A stretch of DNA of 64,000 bases from Roseburia rectibacter (GCF_014287515.2 NZ_CP092473.1:1825001-1889000), one strand, 5' to 3'. Positions 36,061 to 44,503 are shown, counted from the stretch's first letter. Numbers and translations are program-made. Notes: a model not told the origin generated them from the letters alone.

Positions 36061-37308
36061 GTGGAAAAAATGCCGTATTATCTGGGCATTGATCTTGATA
36101 ATGACAATGCTGTGATAAGTTACTTCCAATTGAATATGAGAGAACCGGAGACGGTCAGTACGGTAGCAGGCAGTGAGGTGTACCAGATTCCTTTGATGCT
36201 GGCAAAAAAACATGGAATTGGTCAGTGGTTTGTTGGTGAAGAGGCGAAGCGTCTCGCACTTTTGCAGGGGGAGGAAGCAGTGTCCGGACTGCTTCATGCA
36301 GCCCTTTCGGGACAGGAATTTTTCGTGGAGGGAGAAACTTATAAAGCAGAAGAACTGCTGGCGCTTTACATAAAAAAACTGATATATCTGGCAGGAAAAC
36401 TGGGGAATCCCGTGACACCTGATTTTTTGGTTATCACGCTTGAGCAGTTGTCAAGGGAGGTGACTGAACTCTTTATCCGTGTGGCAGAGCGGATTGGAAT
36501 ACACGATGGAAGACTGACACTCATTGACAGGAGAGAGAGCTTTTATTATTTTGCCTTCAGTCAGCAAAAAGAATTATGGCTGCATGATGTGTATCTGTTT
36601 GATAACCGTGGAGACGAAGTATGGTGCAGAAGACTTGAACGTGATCAAAGGACTATGCCACAGCTTGTCACGATCAGTGAGGAACAGCGCAATATAGACA
36701 GAGCAGGCAAGGATGCCAGCTTTTTGAAAGTTGTAACAGAAGCCGTATCGGGACATATTGTTTCAGCGGTATATCTGACTGGAGATGGTTTTGATGGTGA
36801 ATGGATGAAAGAGTCTCTTTCTTTCTTATGTAAAGGCCGTCGGGTCTTTATGGGGAAAAACCTATATTCCAAGGGAGCGTGTTATGCAGCGGCAAGAAAG
36901 TGTATGAAAACAGAAAACAGCTGGCAGTTTGTCTATATGGGCGATAACGAGATGAAAGTAAACGTCAGCCTAAAAGTGCAAAGACAGGGGAAAACGGAGC
37001 TTTTGACACTAATCAATGCAGGGGATAACTGGTATGAGACAGTTGGAGAATGTGAGGTATTGCTGGATGGATCAAATGAGATCGATTTCTGGCTGCAGCT
37101 GCCAAACAGTAAGGAGGCGCAGATTGAAAAACTTACACTTGCGGATCTGCCAAAGCGGCCTCCGCGTACAACGCGTCTCCGTATCAAAGCACAGCCGGTT
37201 TCTGATATGGAAGTAAAGATTAAGATCAAAGATCTGGGGTTTGGAGAAATCTTTAAGAGCTCGGACAAAACGTGGGAATATATGATGTCACTGGGAGCAG
37301 TGAAATAG
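36061..37308 (+). CDS. DUF5716 protein, degenerate Hsp70/actin-like fold
   Basis: 415 residues. Hsp70-type landmarks can be followed: phosphate-1-like YYLGIDLDNDNAV (6-18), TYKAEELLALYIKKL (93-107) at the place of Hsp70 EEISAMVL, ITLEQLSREVTELFI (125-139), a weak phosphate-2 FDNRGDEV (180-187), and VYLTGDGFDG (237-246) with KGACYAA (271-277) as the adenosine motif. Acidic Asp/Asn replace the usual Gly/Thr in phosphate-1, so ATP turnover may be altered. The start is GTG 36061; ATG 36070 is an alternative. Confidence 0.8.
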   Translation: MEKMPYYLGIDLDNDNAVISYFQLNMREPETVSTVAGSEVYQIPLMLAKKHGIGQWFVGEEAKRLALLQGEEAVSGLLHAALSGQEFFVEGETYKAEELLALYIKKLIYLAGKLGNPVTPDFLVITLEQLSREVTELFIRVAERIGIHDGRLTLIDRRESFYYFAFSQQKELWLHDVYLFDNRGDEVWCRRLERDQRTMPQLVTISEEQRNIDRAGKDASFLKVVTEAVSGHIVSAVYLTGDGFDGEWMKESLSFLCKGRRVFMGKNLYSKGACYAAARKCMKTENSWQFVYMGDNEMKVNVSLKVQRQGKTELLTLINAGDNWYETVGECEVLLDGSNEIDFWLQLPNSKEAQIEKLTLADLPKRPPRTTRLRIKAQPVSDMEVKIKIKDLGFGEIFKSSDKTWEYMMSLGAVK

Positions 37309-37332
37309 ACGAAAGAGAGGCAGGAAAGACGA

Positions 37333-38142
37333 ATGGGCGATTTGATCTTATGTAACCAGCAGTTGGCGGCGATGCCTTATTATATTGAAAATGTATCGTT
37401 AAATGTTTATTCGTTGGATGAACTGTGTTATTATATCAAAAATAATACCTGTCTTTTGGATGCGGATTTCATGGACGACGAATTGTGTGACTGGGTGGAA
37501 CATGAGCTGGGGCTGCCGGAGGTGGCAGAGAACCTTAGACATATTAAGGATGGAGGGGGGATTTTATCAGAATTTACCGGCTGCCTGATGTCTGCGTGTG
37601 GTTATTGCACACCAGAGGAACAAAAGCAGATCAGAAATACACTTCAGGATATGGAGCATAAATCGGCATTTGAATGCGGAAAAATCAAAGCTGACCGTTA
37701 TCTTGAAAATCAAAAATACATAAACAGTATTACGGAGTACAGAAAGCTCTTGCAGTCGGAAGAGAATGAAAAGCCCCAGATGGTTGGTGCCGTGTGGCAT
37801 AATCTTGGCACAGCATATGCAAGGCTGTTTTTATTTGAACAGGCAGCTGACTGCTATGCAAGGGCGTACGAAAAAAACAACGATGAAGAATCTTTGCGGG
37901 AGTGTCTGATGGCATGCCGTTGCAATCATGATGAGCGGGCGTTTGGACGCAGGGTGGAATATTTTAAAATAACATCTGAGAAAGCAAAAGAAATTGCAGA
38001 TGAATTGAGCAGATGCAGCAGAAGTGATGCGATATGTCAGTTTGAAACAATGCTTGATGAGTGGGATGCCGGGGATGAAAAGGTATGGGAGATGCAGCTT
38101 GAGGAATGGAAAAAACAGTACAGGAAGGATTGTATGGTATAA
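37333..38142 (+). CDS. TPR-like protein of the DUF5717/DUF5716 operon
   Basis: 269 residues. The middle (about 130-185) has a tetratricopeptide pattern (AVWHNLGTAYARLFLFEQAADCYARAY); an acidic N-terminal region and a charged C-terminus surround it. Soluble, no catalytic motif. AGAGAGGCAGGAAAG precedes the ATG. The stop TAA is followed directly by the ATG of the next gene, suggesting coupling. Confidence 0.78.
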   Translation: MGDLILCNQQLAAMPYYIENVSLNVYSLDELCYYIKNNTCLLDADFMDDELCDWVEHELGLPEVAENLRHIKDGGGILSEFTGCLMSACGYCTPEEQKQIRNTLQDMEHKSAFECGKIKADRYLENQKYINSITEYRKLLQSEENEKPQMVGAVWHNLGTAYARLFLFEQAADCYARAYEKNNDEESLRECLMACRCNHDERAFGRRVEYFKITSEKAKEIADELSRCSRSDAICQFETMLDEWDAGDEKVWEMQLEEWKKQYRKDCMV

Positions 38143-39309
38143 ATGAAATTTTTTAACAGATGGAAAAAACGTAGTTTTGAAGAAAAAATGGATGATTTAA
38201 ACCAGACTGTGCTGACGGAAAACAACATAAAAAATCCGAAACAGGTGGAACAATATGTTGTAGAGCGATTAGAACAGATGATCGATATCACACAGGAAAT
38301 CGAGGAGGAAAAGTCAGAGTATCGCACAGTCACATCTTATCTTAACGACATTCAGAAATTAGAGGATCTTCCGGAGCCTGAAAAGAAAAAAATTGCAGAT
38401 GTGGCACAGAATGTTGTGCAGTTAAACAGCGCGAGAAATTCGTTCCTGAATTCAGAAAAAAAACTGACTGATGCGCAGTTTGCGCAGCTTGAGCAGGAAG
38501 AGAAAGCCATGCCGGAAGCAATCAAGCGTCTCAGCTCGAATGAACTTTATCAGGATACTATAAAAAAAGATATGAAATACCTTGAAAGAGAAAAATCAAG
38601 GTGGCTGTTACACCGTGAATATCTGATGCATCAGCAGAAAAGTTTAAAAAATTTATTATATATCATTCTTGCGGTCGTGGCAGCAGTGGCAGTAACACTT
38701 ATCACGTTACAGTTTGGATTTAAGGTTGATACATATTATGCATGGATGATACTGATTTTTGTTATGGCAGTGGCAGTTTGTGCAGATTATCTGAAGATGC
38801 TGCACAATGATTCTGAAATAAAATTAGCGGAACGAAGTGCAAACAAGGCAATTCTGTTACTTAATAAGGTGAAGTTTAAGTATGTCAATATCACAAATGC
38901 GATTGATTATGCCTGTGAGAAATATCATGTAAGAAGAGCTTCGGAATTGAATCAGCTGTGGCAGTATTATATGGATGCAGTGCGCGAACGTGAAAAATAT
39001 CAGCGCACAAATGAAGATCTTGAATATTTTAACAGCAGACTGGTACGTGCCTTAAACCAGTATCAGCTATATGATGCACAGGTGTGGATCACACAGGCAG
39101 CTGCGCTGATCGATCCAAAGGAAATGGTAGAAGTTAAGCACGGACTGATTCTGCGCAGACAGAAATTAAGAGACAGGATTGAGTATAATGTCACAGAAAT
39201 GAAAAACCAAAGGGAGGAAGCGTTAAAACTTTCTGTAAAAGCCGGAAATATGAAACCTCAGATTGATGAGATCATCAATGCGATTGACCGGTTGATGGAG
39301 ACAATGTAG
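38143..39309 (+). CDS. Coiled-coil protein with two membrane helices
   Basis: 388 residues: a helical/coiled-coil N-terminal half (1-165), membrane helices at about 169-193 and 198-216, and a long C-terminal coiled coil. The hairpin in the membrane with both long arms on one side suggests a scaffold or anchor. Last gene of the operon, followed by a terminator. Not a family I can name. Confidence 0.8.
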   Translation: MKFFNRWKKRSFEEKMDDLNQTVLTENNIKNPKQVEQYVVERLEQMIDITQEIEEEKSEYRTVTSYLNDIQKLEDLPEPEKKKIADVAQNVVQLNSARNSFLNSEKKLTDAQFAQLEQEEKAMPEAIKRLSSNELYQDTIKKDMKYLEREKSRWLLHREYLMHQQKSLKNLLYIILAVVAAVAVTLITLQFGFKVDTYYAWMILIFVMAVAVCADYLKMLHNDSEIKLAERSANKAILLLNKVKFKYVNITNAIDYACEKYHVRRASELNQLWQYYMDAVREREKYQRTNEDLEYFNSRLVRALNQYQLYDAQVWITQAAALIDPKEMVEVKHGLILRRQKLRDRIEYNVTEMKNQREEALKLSVKAGNMKPQIDEIINAIDRLMETM

Positions 39310-39315
39310 GTTTAG

Positions 39316-39361
39316 AACTGCGTGCAACATGTCTGTATAAGACGTGCTGCACGCAGTTTTT
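39316..39361. terminator. Terminator between the operon and cotJC
   Basis: AACTGCGTGCA (39316-39326) pairs with TGCACGCAGTT (39348-39358), then T6 on the plus strand; it lies between convergent units. Confidence 0.88.
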
Positions 39362-39376
39362 TGTCAGTTTGCTCTG

Positions 39377-39799
39377 TTATTTTCCACATCCCGGATCAAA
39401 TTCCGGATTGCACATATAAAAGTTTTTGCTGTCGAGTTCTTCCAAAACAAGACGTAGACCCTCACCAAAACGCTGGAAGTGGACAATTTCCCGCTGGCGC
39501 AGAAAACGGATCGGTTCACAGACTTCCGGGTCTTTTACGAGACGTAAAATGTTATCGTAGGTAGTACGGGCTTTCTGTTCTGCAGCCATATCTTCAAACA
39601 GATCAGTGATCGCATCCCCTTTGCTTTGAAATTCACATGCATTAAACGGGATACCACCTGCCGCCTGCGGCCAGATTCCGGCAGTGTGGTCAACATAGTA
39701 AGGAGCAAAACCAGCGGATTCAAGTTCTTCCGCACTTAAACCTCTGGTAAGCTGCCGGACGATAGCAGCAATCATTTCAAGGTGGGCTAATTCATAGGT
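39377..39799 (-). pseudogene. cotJC: cotJC, 3' part only (spore-coat manganese catalase split by the prophage)
   Basis: About 140 codons from the TYELAHLEM junction to the normal CotJC end (CNPEFDPGCGK). CotJC is usually about 190 residues, so some 50-60 N-terminal residues are missing. Mn-catalase ligands present are Glu/His in ELAH, Glu in AAEQKART and His in REIVHFQRF; the first Glu ligand lies on the missing part. The alignment to the family breaks at about 39794-39799, just beyond the recombinase gene, marking the integration point. The frame runs on for a few prophage codons to a chance ATG at 39850. Confidence 0.85.
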
Positions 39800-39806
39800 A
39801 CAGATA
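39794..39806. other. Left prophage attachment junction (attL) inside cotJC
   Basis: CotJC similarity is intact up to the GAA codon at 39791-39793; the next codons (TAT ACC TGT going upstream) deviate from the expected GTEEL. The recombinase stop codon is at 39819-39821. The exchanged dinucleotide should lie within about 39794-39802. Confidence 0.6.
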
Positions 39807-39818
39807 AGTTGAATATGG

Positions 39819-41390
39819 CTATTTATATTGGATTTCCAGGGAAAAAACATTCTCTATGTATCGCCCGATCCCCGCTTTTGACTCCATATTATTATAATAT
39901 AAAATTTTGTCAACACAGGATTTTAAGAACCGGTTCTTCTCGGCTGCAGACAGCTCCGGATCATTCAGGGCATGGAGACAGTCCTTAAAACGTCTTATCT
40001 TTTCCTCGTAATCAATAATGTCGGCTTTTTTTGCCCTGGCGTCCTCTAATGCAATGATCGTGGATGCGATATCCTGCTGTGTCCTGACATTCCGCTTTAA
40101 AAACTCTTCTTTGGAATAGATCCCGTCCTCGTAAGCATCTTTTTGCCGGGCGTCTTTTTCATTCAGTTTTTTCAGTTTGTTTTCCAGATTGATCACGATC
40201 GTTTTACTGATCGCCTGCGTCCTGCCGTCATCCGATTTCTGCGCCAATTCAAAGTCATTCAGAGTATCTTCCATGGAAGAGATAAAACGCCTTAAAAAGG
40301 CAGAATAGAGCACGGATTTGGTATGACAGTAAGCCTGATGGTTGCAGAGCATCATCTGAGAGACGGAATTGTGATTTTTGTAGATTTTAAGGGACATGGC
40401 ATGACCGCAAGTGCCACAGTAGAGCAGACCGGCAAACGGATTGCAGAGCTCTTTGTTCCTGCGCAGACTCGGATTGGTCCCGCGTCTCGCCATACATGCA
40501 TCGTATAATTCCGGGGTGATGATCGGCTCATGCAGCCCCTTATAATATTTCGCCTCAGAGTTTTGCGGGCGCGCTTTTGCCAACTGTCCCTCGTTAATGT
40601 ATTTTACGACCTTCCGGTTGTTCCACCGGACCATGCCAAGATAGAGCGGGTTGCATAAGATCGAGCTGATGATCGCCGGTGTCCAGTGGGCCGCCTTTTT
40701 TGGCTTAATGTGCATGGCATCCAGTTTATGTGCGATATTCGTAAAGCCGATGCCGCCCGGTGTGTAAGCGTAAAGCTCATGGATCAGTTTTACCGTATCG
40801 GCTTCCTCCGGGATAATTTCTAACGTGTGGCAGGTGATGCCATCTTTTTTGATAACTGTTTTCTTATAGCCGTATGGGTCCACAGAGCCGATATAATTCC
40901 CTTTGGCAACAGACGCCTCTCGTCCACGTCTTAAGATACGCTTGGTGTATTCCAGGTAGTCATTGCCCCTGGTAATCTCCATCTCAAAAAACTTACGCTC
41001 ATATTCTTCTTGCAGGTCGAAAGAGTGTATGAGAGTGAGAACCGTTGTATTTGTATACCGGAGGATATTGATCAGCCTGCCGCAGTCCTCAAGATCACCA
41101 CGGGACAAACGCTGCGGCTCCACGACGAGGACTGCCTTAAACTGTTCGGACTCGATCATTTTCAGCAGATTTTTCATCTGCGGTCTGGAATCGATCGTCT
41201 CGCCGGAGACGACCTCACGGAAGATGTTTTTCTCCGGGATCGGAGAGTGGAAGTGCGTGGAGGCATATTGCTGGATCATCTCCTCGTGTTTGCGGAGAAC
41301 TTCCTCCACAGACATATCCGGGCTGTCGGACCGGGACTTGCGGAGATAGACTAAGACTTCATTTACAGTGAATGATTTGGTGTTTGGCAT
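39819..41390 (-). CDS. Large serine recombinase (prophage integrase/excisionase)
   Basis: 523 residues. Resolvase domain with catalytic Ser19 in VYLRKSRSD and VEPQRLSRGDLED; recombinase domain (DPYGYKK to LCNPLYLGMVRW); zinc ribbon CGTCGHA...CNHQAYC; a coiled coil near residues 395-480. The family performs attP/attB integration, and excision with a directionality factor. Its C-terminus ends 20 bases from the cotJC junction. AAAGGAG precedes the ATG, and a sigma-E-like promoter lies directly upstream. Confidence 0.95.
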   Translation of the reverse strand: MPNTKSFTVNEVLVYLRKSRSDSPDMSVEEVLRKHEEMIQQYASTHFHSPIPEKNIFREVVSGETIDSRPQMKNLLKMIESEQFKAVLVVEPQRLSRGDLEDCGRLINILRYTNTTVLTLIHSFDLQEEYERKFFEMEITRGNDYLEYTKRILRRGREASVAKGNYIGSVDPYGYKKTVIKKDGITCHTLEIIPEEADTVKLIHELYAYTPGGIGFTNIAHKLDAMHIKPKKAAHWTPAIISSILCNPLYLGMVRWNNRKVVKYINEGQLAKARPQNSEAKYYKGLHEPIITPELYDACMARRGTNPSLRRNKELCNPFAGLLYCGTCGHAMSLKIYKNHNSVSQMMLCNHQAYCHTKSVLYSAFLRRFISSMEDTLNDFELAQKSDDGRTQAISKTIVINLENKLKKLNEKDARQKDAYEDGIYSKEEFLKRNVRTQQDIASTIIALEDARAKKADIIDYEEKIRRFKDCLHALNDPELSAAEKNRFLKSCVDKILYYNNMESKAGIGRYIENVFSLEIQYK

Positions 41391-41411
41391 AAGGTATCAC
41401 TCCTTTGTGAA

Positions 41412-41440
41412 AATGTATGTAAAAAAGAGTATAAAAATAA
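41412..41440 (-). promoter_or_regulatory. Candidate sigma-E promoter of the recombinase gene
   Basis: On the minus strand TTATTTT (complement of 41434-41440), a 14-bp spacer and CATACATT (complement of 41412-41419). The -10 box matches the sigma-E consensus CATACAnT exactly; the -35 is partial. Only 21 bases separate it from the start codon, enough for the AAAGGAG site. A sigma-A reading is possible (TATACT in the same stretch) but has no good -35 box. Confidence 0.5.
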
Positions 41441-41577
41441 CAGCCAGCAGAGAACTGGTGTTCCGCTTGCGTTTGGCTGCTCCGAATGATACAATATGCT
41501 TGCTTAGGGCGTGTATCTTCGGAGCACGCATCCGCTCCTGTTGTTGACTGGTGTCCGGTTCGCAGGGGCGGTTTTAT

Positions 41578-42123
41578 TTATTTCAGCAATTCTGCAATAT
41601 TTATCATCAGGTTATCGTAAATGCACACCTGTATATCATCATCAAAACTATATTGATCGCTCAGCTCTTCTTTTTCCAAATCATAGACGTTCACTGTTTT
41701 GGTAAGTGGATTTACAATCCAGTACTCGCGGACTCCTGCAGAACGGTATTTGAATAACTTCACGCCGTAATCAGTTCGTTTCGTACTTGGAGATGCAATC
41801 TCGATGATCCAGTCCGGAGCACCGTTGCATCCGCGGTCATCCAGCTTTGATTTGTCGCAAATAACGCTGATATCCGGTTCAACGTATGTTTTATCATCCT
41901 TATTCAGAAAAACGGCGAATGGGGCAGGATAGACTTCACAGGAACCGTTGTTTTTCTTGATATAGTTACGGATTTCTGCTGATAAATTCATAACAAGTTT
42001 CTGATGCAATCTGTTTGGTGGTGCCATGTCATAAATGACACCGTCAATCAACTCTGCACGCTGTCCTTCTGGAAGAGAATAGATGTAATCGGTTGTGTAA
42101 GTGTTTTCTTTTGGTAACGGCAT
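41578..42123 (-). CDS. Uma2-family (DUF820) nuclease-fold protein
   Basis: 181 residues. The PD-(D/E)xK-type signature of the Uma2 family is visible as VEPDISVICD followed by DWIIEIASPST. It also has YSLPEGQRAELIDGVIYDM near the N-terminus. The start at 42123 follows AAAAGGAGG on the minus strand. Function in the cell is not established for the family. It is a passenger between the recombinase and the repressor module. Confidence 0.85.
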   Translation of the reverse strand: MPLPKENTYTTDYIYSLPEGQRAELIDGVIYDMAPPNRLHQKLVMNLSAEIRNYIKKNNGSCEVYPAPFAVFLNKDDKTYVEPDISVICDKSKLDDRGCNGAPDWIIEIASPSTKRTDYGVKLFKYRSAGVREYWIVNPLTKTVNVYDLEKEELSDQYSFDDDIQVCIYDNLMINIAELLK

Positions 42124-42164
42124 AGTGTGTACCTCCTTTTGATGAAAATGGGGAAAATTATAAG

Positions 42165-43208
42165 CTACATTTGCTTGCATTTTTTATAGGTATCTTCGAT
42201 AAGAGATTGAATCTGCGACAATAGTTCAACCTCATCAAAAAAGTACTCTGTTTCATAGTCTGTATCACTGAATTTATGCAATACAAAGAGACACTTGTCC
42301 TGACGGACATAAACACGGAAAATCCATTTATATTGAGAGCCTGCAATATGCATATATGCGTATTGAGAAGTTTTTTTGTATACAACATTTTCTGCATGAA
42401 TCATATTTTTAATGTAGTCAAGAGTTTCTAATTCCTGTGGAAGAAAAGGAAGTTCTTTTTCTTGAACTGGTTTTATATCGGAAATGTTTTTGTTATCAGA
42501 TGATATAACATTTTGAAGCCTATCATTTAAAACATCTGTTATATAATCGTTCATAGCAATAATTGTTAATTCGCGAAATTTATCAATAACTGCCTGTGTT
42601 TTTGTACCGTTATAAATGTTTTTTATTAAGGCGCGAACAAATTGTTCAGATGGATCAGTAAATTGTTCTGCAATTGCATTTTTGAGTAGCGATGTATATT
42701 TTAATTCGGAGGCACTGTCAAGAATGCCTTTCATATCAAAAGACTCTTTGCAGAATTTTCTTAGTTCAAGAACGGTGTCTGGTTTCATATCAAGAAGATT
42801 AATTTCAAGGAATGGCGTGAGATCCATCTTATTTGTTTCTTCTAAGTCGGAATAGAATCTATACACAATTCCGTTTGTTAGTATTCCAAATCGAGCCTTT
42901 GTTACGGTGAAATATCTGAATAATTGGTTAATATGTTTGGAATTAAGATCGGTATTTACGGATTTCACTTCTATAATCATGATTGGATCACCGTTTTGCA
43001 TGACAGCATAATCAACTTTTTCACCTTTTTTAGTACCAGTATCAGCCGTATATTCTGGAACAAATTCTAGCGGATTAAAAATATCATATCCAAGTAAACT
43101 GAAAAATGGCAGTACAATAGAAGTTTTAGTTGCTTCCTCAGTGTTTATACTTTCTTTTAACTTTAAAATTCTTGTAGAAAATTCTTTAAGCTGATCTGAA
43201 AAATCCAT
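42165..43208 (-). CDS. HsdR-N-like (type I restriction R-type) nuclease-fold protein
   Basis: 347 residues. PD-(D/E)xK core: Asp66 in GEKVDYAVM and Glu80/Lys82 in IIEVKSVN, in the pattern of the N-terminal nuclease domain of HsdR; no helicase domain follows. The C-terminal half (about 240-347) is a separate alpha/beta domain (YAYMHIAGSQYKWIFRVYV). ATG 43208 follows GGAGGAAA. Such stand-alone proteins are found in prophages and may act in defence or superinfection control; that is inference. Confidence 0.75.
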   Translation of the reverse strand: MDFSDQLKEFSTRILKLKESINTEEATKTSIVLPFFSLLGYDIFNPLEFVPEYTADTGTKKGEKVDYAVMQNGDPIMIIEVKSVNTDLNSKHINQLFRYFTVTKARFGILTNGIVYRFYSDLEETNKMDLTPFLEINLLDMKPDTVLELRKFCKESFDMKGILDSASELKYTSLLKNAIAEQFTDPSEQFVRALIKNIYNGTKTQAVIDKFRELTIIAMNDYITDVLNDRLQNVISSDNKNISDIKPVQEKELPFLPQELETLDYIKNMIHAENVVYKKTSQYAYMHIAGSQYKWIFRVYVRQDKCLFVLHKFSDTDYETEYFFDEVELLSQIQSLIEDTYKKCKQM

Positions 43209-43232
43209 GTTTTTTCCTCCGTTTATCAATAA

Positions 43233-43682
43233 TCAAATATATGATTTTAAGCGTAATTCTATCAAAGCCTGTTCATATCCCAGTAGGCGAGAAAGTTGTT
43301 GAGTGGTCAAATCTCTATTTTCCCTAATAATATCATCTGGGATCAAAAGCTCTGACGCAAAGATATTTGCTTCTATCTCTATTTTTGAATTAAGTAAGAG
43401 TGTTTTGTTCCGGATAAAATAGCAGTTTTCTTTTCGGTGCATGATAGCATGTCCAAGCTCGTGAGCCATCACAAGTCTTGTTTCATATTCGGATAAGTTC
43501 TGATTAAGAAATATATATCTATGATTTTTTAAAAACATATAACAACCAGAGCATCCGATATTTCCAATTTGATATAGTATCCCAAGATGATCTGCTATTT
43601 CAAATGGATTTCTTGTATTGAATTTTTTGTAATAATAAGAAACAATTCGTTTAATTTGTTTATTATCCAAAAGAATCATCAC
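43233..43682 (-). CDS. ImmA/IrrE-family metallopeptidase
   Basis: 149 residues with the zinc-peptidase motif HELGHAIMH. ImmA-type enzymes cleave the partner phage repressor to trigger induction (ICEBs1 model). The gene abuts the repressor gene on the same strand, the expected pairing, and its ribosome-binding site overlaps the repressor stop codon. Confidence 0.88.
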   Translation of the reverse strand: MMILLDNKQIKRIVSYYYKKFNTRNPFEIADHLGILYQIGNIGCSGCYMFLKNHRYIFLNQNLSEYETRLVMAHELGHAIMHRKENCYFIRNKTLLLNSKIEIEANIFASELLIPDDIIRENRDLTTQQLSRLLGYEQALIELRLKSYI

Positions 43683-44111
43683 CTACTTTTTATTCTTATT
43701 TGGATTGTATTTTTCTTTATTGATAAGTTTCAATCGTTTTAGGGCAATTTCTAATTCGTCGCGGAATAAATCCATAGATTCTTCGGATAAATCTTCGCCA
43801 TCATATGCAGCAGGACCATATTCCTTGTGTGTTAATTTTTCCATGATATTATCAAGATCTTTTTTTATGTCACGATTATCTCGCGCAGATAAGCCGTTTT
43901 CTTCAACTAAATCGGATTTGTTAATTCCAAAATAATTTGCCATTAATTCGATTTTATCGATCCGTGGATATGTATTCCCGTTTATCCAATCTGTAAAAGT
44001 TGTGTATTTAAAACCTAAATCTTTACATATTTGATTGCGGTCTTTACCTTTAAGCTCCATGTAATGTCGAATATTCTTAGCCATTATTTCTTTGTTGCCA
44101 AGTCCGCTCAT
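43683..44111 (-). CDS. CI-like phage repressor (XRE family)
   Basis: 142 residues. The N-terminal helix-turn-helix includes RNQICKDLGFKYTTFTDWINGNTYP; the C-terminal part is charged and helical. Likely lysogeny repressor, with ImmA as antirepressor protease. Transcribed leftward from the promoter at 44147-44175, which contains an operator in its spacer, so it is autoregulated. Confidence 0.85.
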   Translation of the reverse strand: MSGLGNKEIMAKNIRHYMELKGKDRNQICKDLGFKYTTFTDWINGNTYPRIDKIELMANYFGINKSDLVEENGLSARDNRDIKKDLDNIMEKLTHKEYGPAAYDGEDLSEESMDLFRDELEIALKRLKLINKEKYNPNKNKK

Positions 44112-44146
44112 ATGTAGACACCTCTTTCTTTATTTAATGTAATTAA

Positions 44147-44175
44147 ATTATATGGTGAAACCGTAAAAAAATCAA
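44147..44175 (-). promoter_or_regulatory. Leftward repressor promoter with operator O1
   Basis: On the minus strand TTGATT (complement of 44170-44175), exactly 17 bp, TATAAT (complement of 44147-44152). The spacer holds an imperfect operator reading ATGGTGAAACCGTAA on the plus strand (44152-44166). Confidence 0.7.
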
Positions 44176-44205
44176 TATAATTCTGAAAAAATTACGAAAA
44201 AACCG

Positions 44206-44234
44206 TTGACATTACGGTTAAACCGTAGTATATT
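44206..44234 (+). promoter_or_regulatory. Rightward early promoter with operator O2
   Basis: TTGACA (44206-44211), 17 bp, TATATT (44229-44234). The spacer is filled by the perfect 15-bp palindrome TACGGTTAAACCGTA (44213-44227), so repressor binding there would block polymerase. Confidence 0.85.
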
Positions 44235-44269
44235 AATTTCAGACAGAGAGAAAGGAGTGTGATAAAAAT

Positions 44270-44473
44270 ATGGCAATTACGCTGAGAAGCGCAAGGGTAA
44301 ATAAAGGTCTGACACAAGTAAAAGCGGCAGAACTTATTGGAATTACACCAGATACGCTTAGTAATTACGAGAGAGGAAAGTCATATCCTGATGTTCCGAT
44401 TATTCAAAGAATGGAACAAGTATATGGTGTGTCTTATAGTGAACTTATTTTTTTACCCACAAATAACGGTTAA
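44270..44473 (+). CDS. Cro-like XRE-family regulator
   Basis: 67-residue single helix-turn-helix protein (LTQVKAAELIGITPDTLSNYERGKSYP). First gene rightward of the operators, so the probable Cro counterpart of the leftward repressor. AGAAAGGAGTG precedes the ATG. Its last codons overlap a third operator. Confidence 0.9.
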   Translation: MAITLRSARVNKGLTQVKAAELIGITPDTLSNYERGKSYPDVPIIQRMEQVYGVSYSELIFLPTNNG

Positions 44474-44480
44474 ACCGTAA
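44464..44480. promoter_or_regulatory. Operator O3 at the end of the cro-like gene
   Basis: TAACGGTTAAACCGTAA contains the same palindromic core (ACGGTTAAACCGT, 44466-44478) as O2 and spans the cro-like stop codon. Confidence 0.75.
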
Positions 44481-44503
44481 AAGTGGAAGGGAGAGTGAGA
44501 AGA

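Noticed and set aside
42165..43208. Complete type I restriction system together with the split methyltransferase
   Set aside because: The HsdR-N-like protein has no helicase domain, lies 9 kb away in another transcript and other strand, and nothing links the two beyond sharing a prophage.
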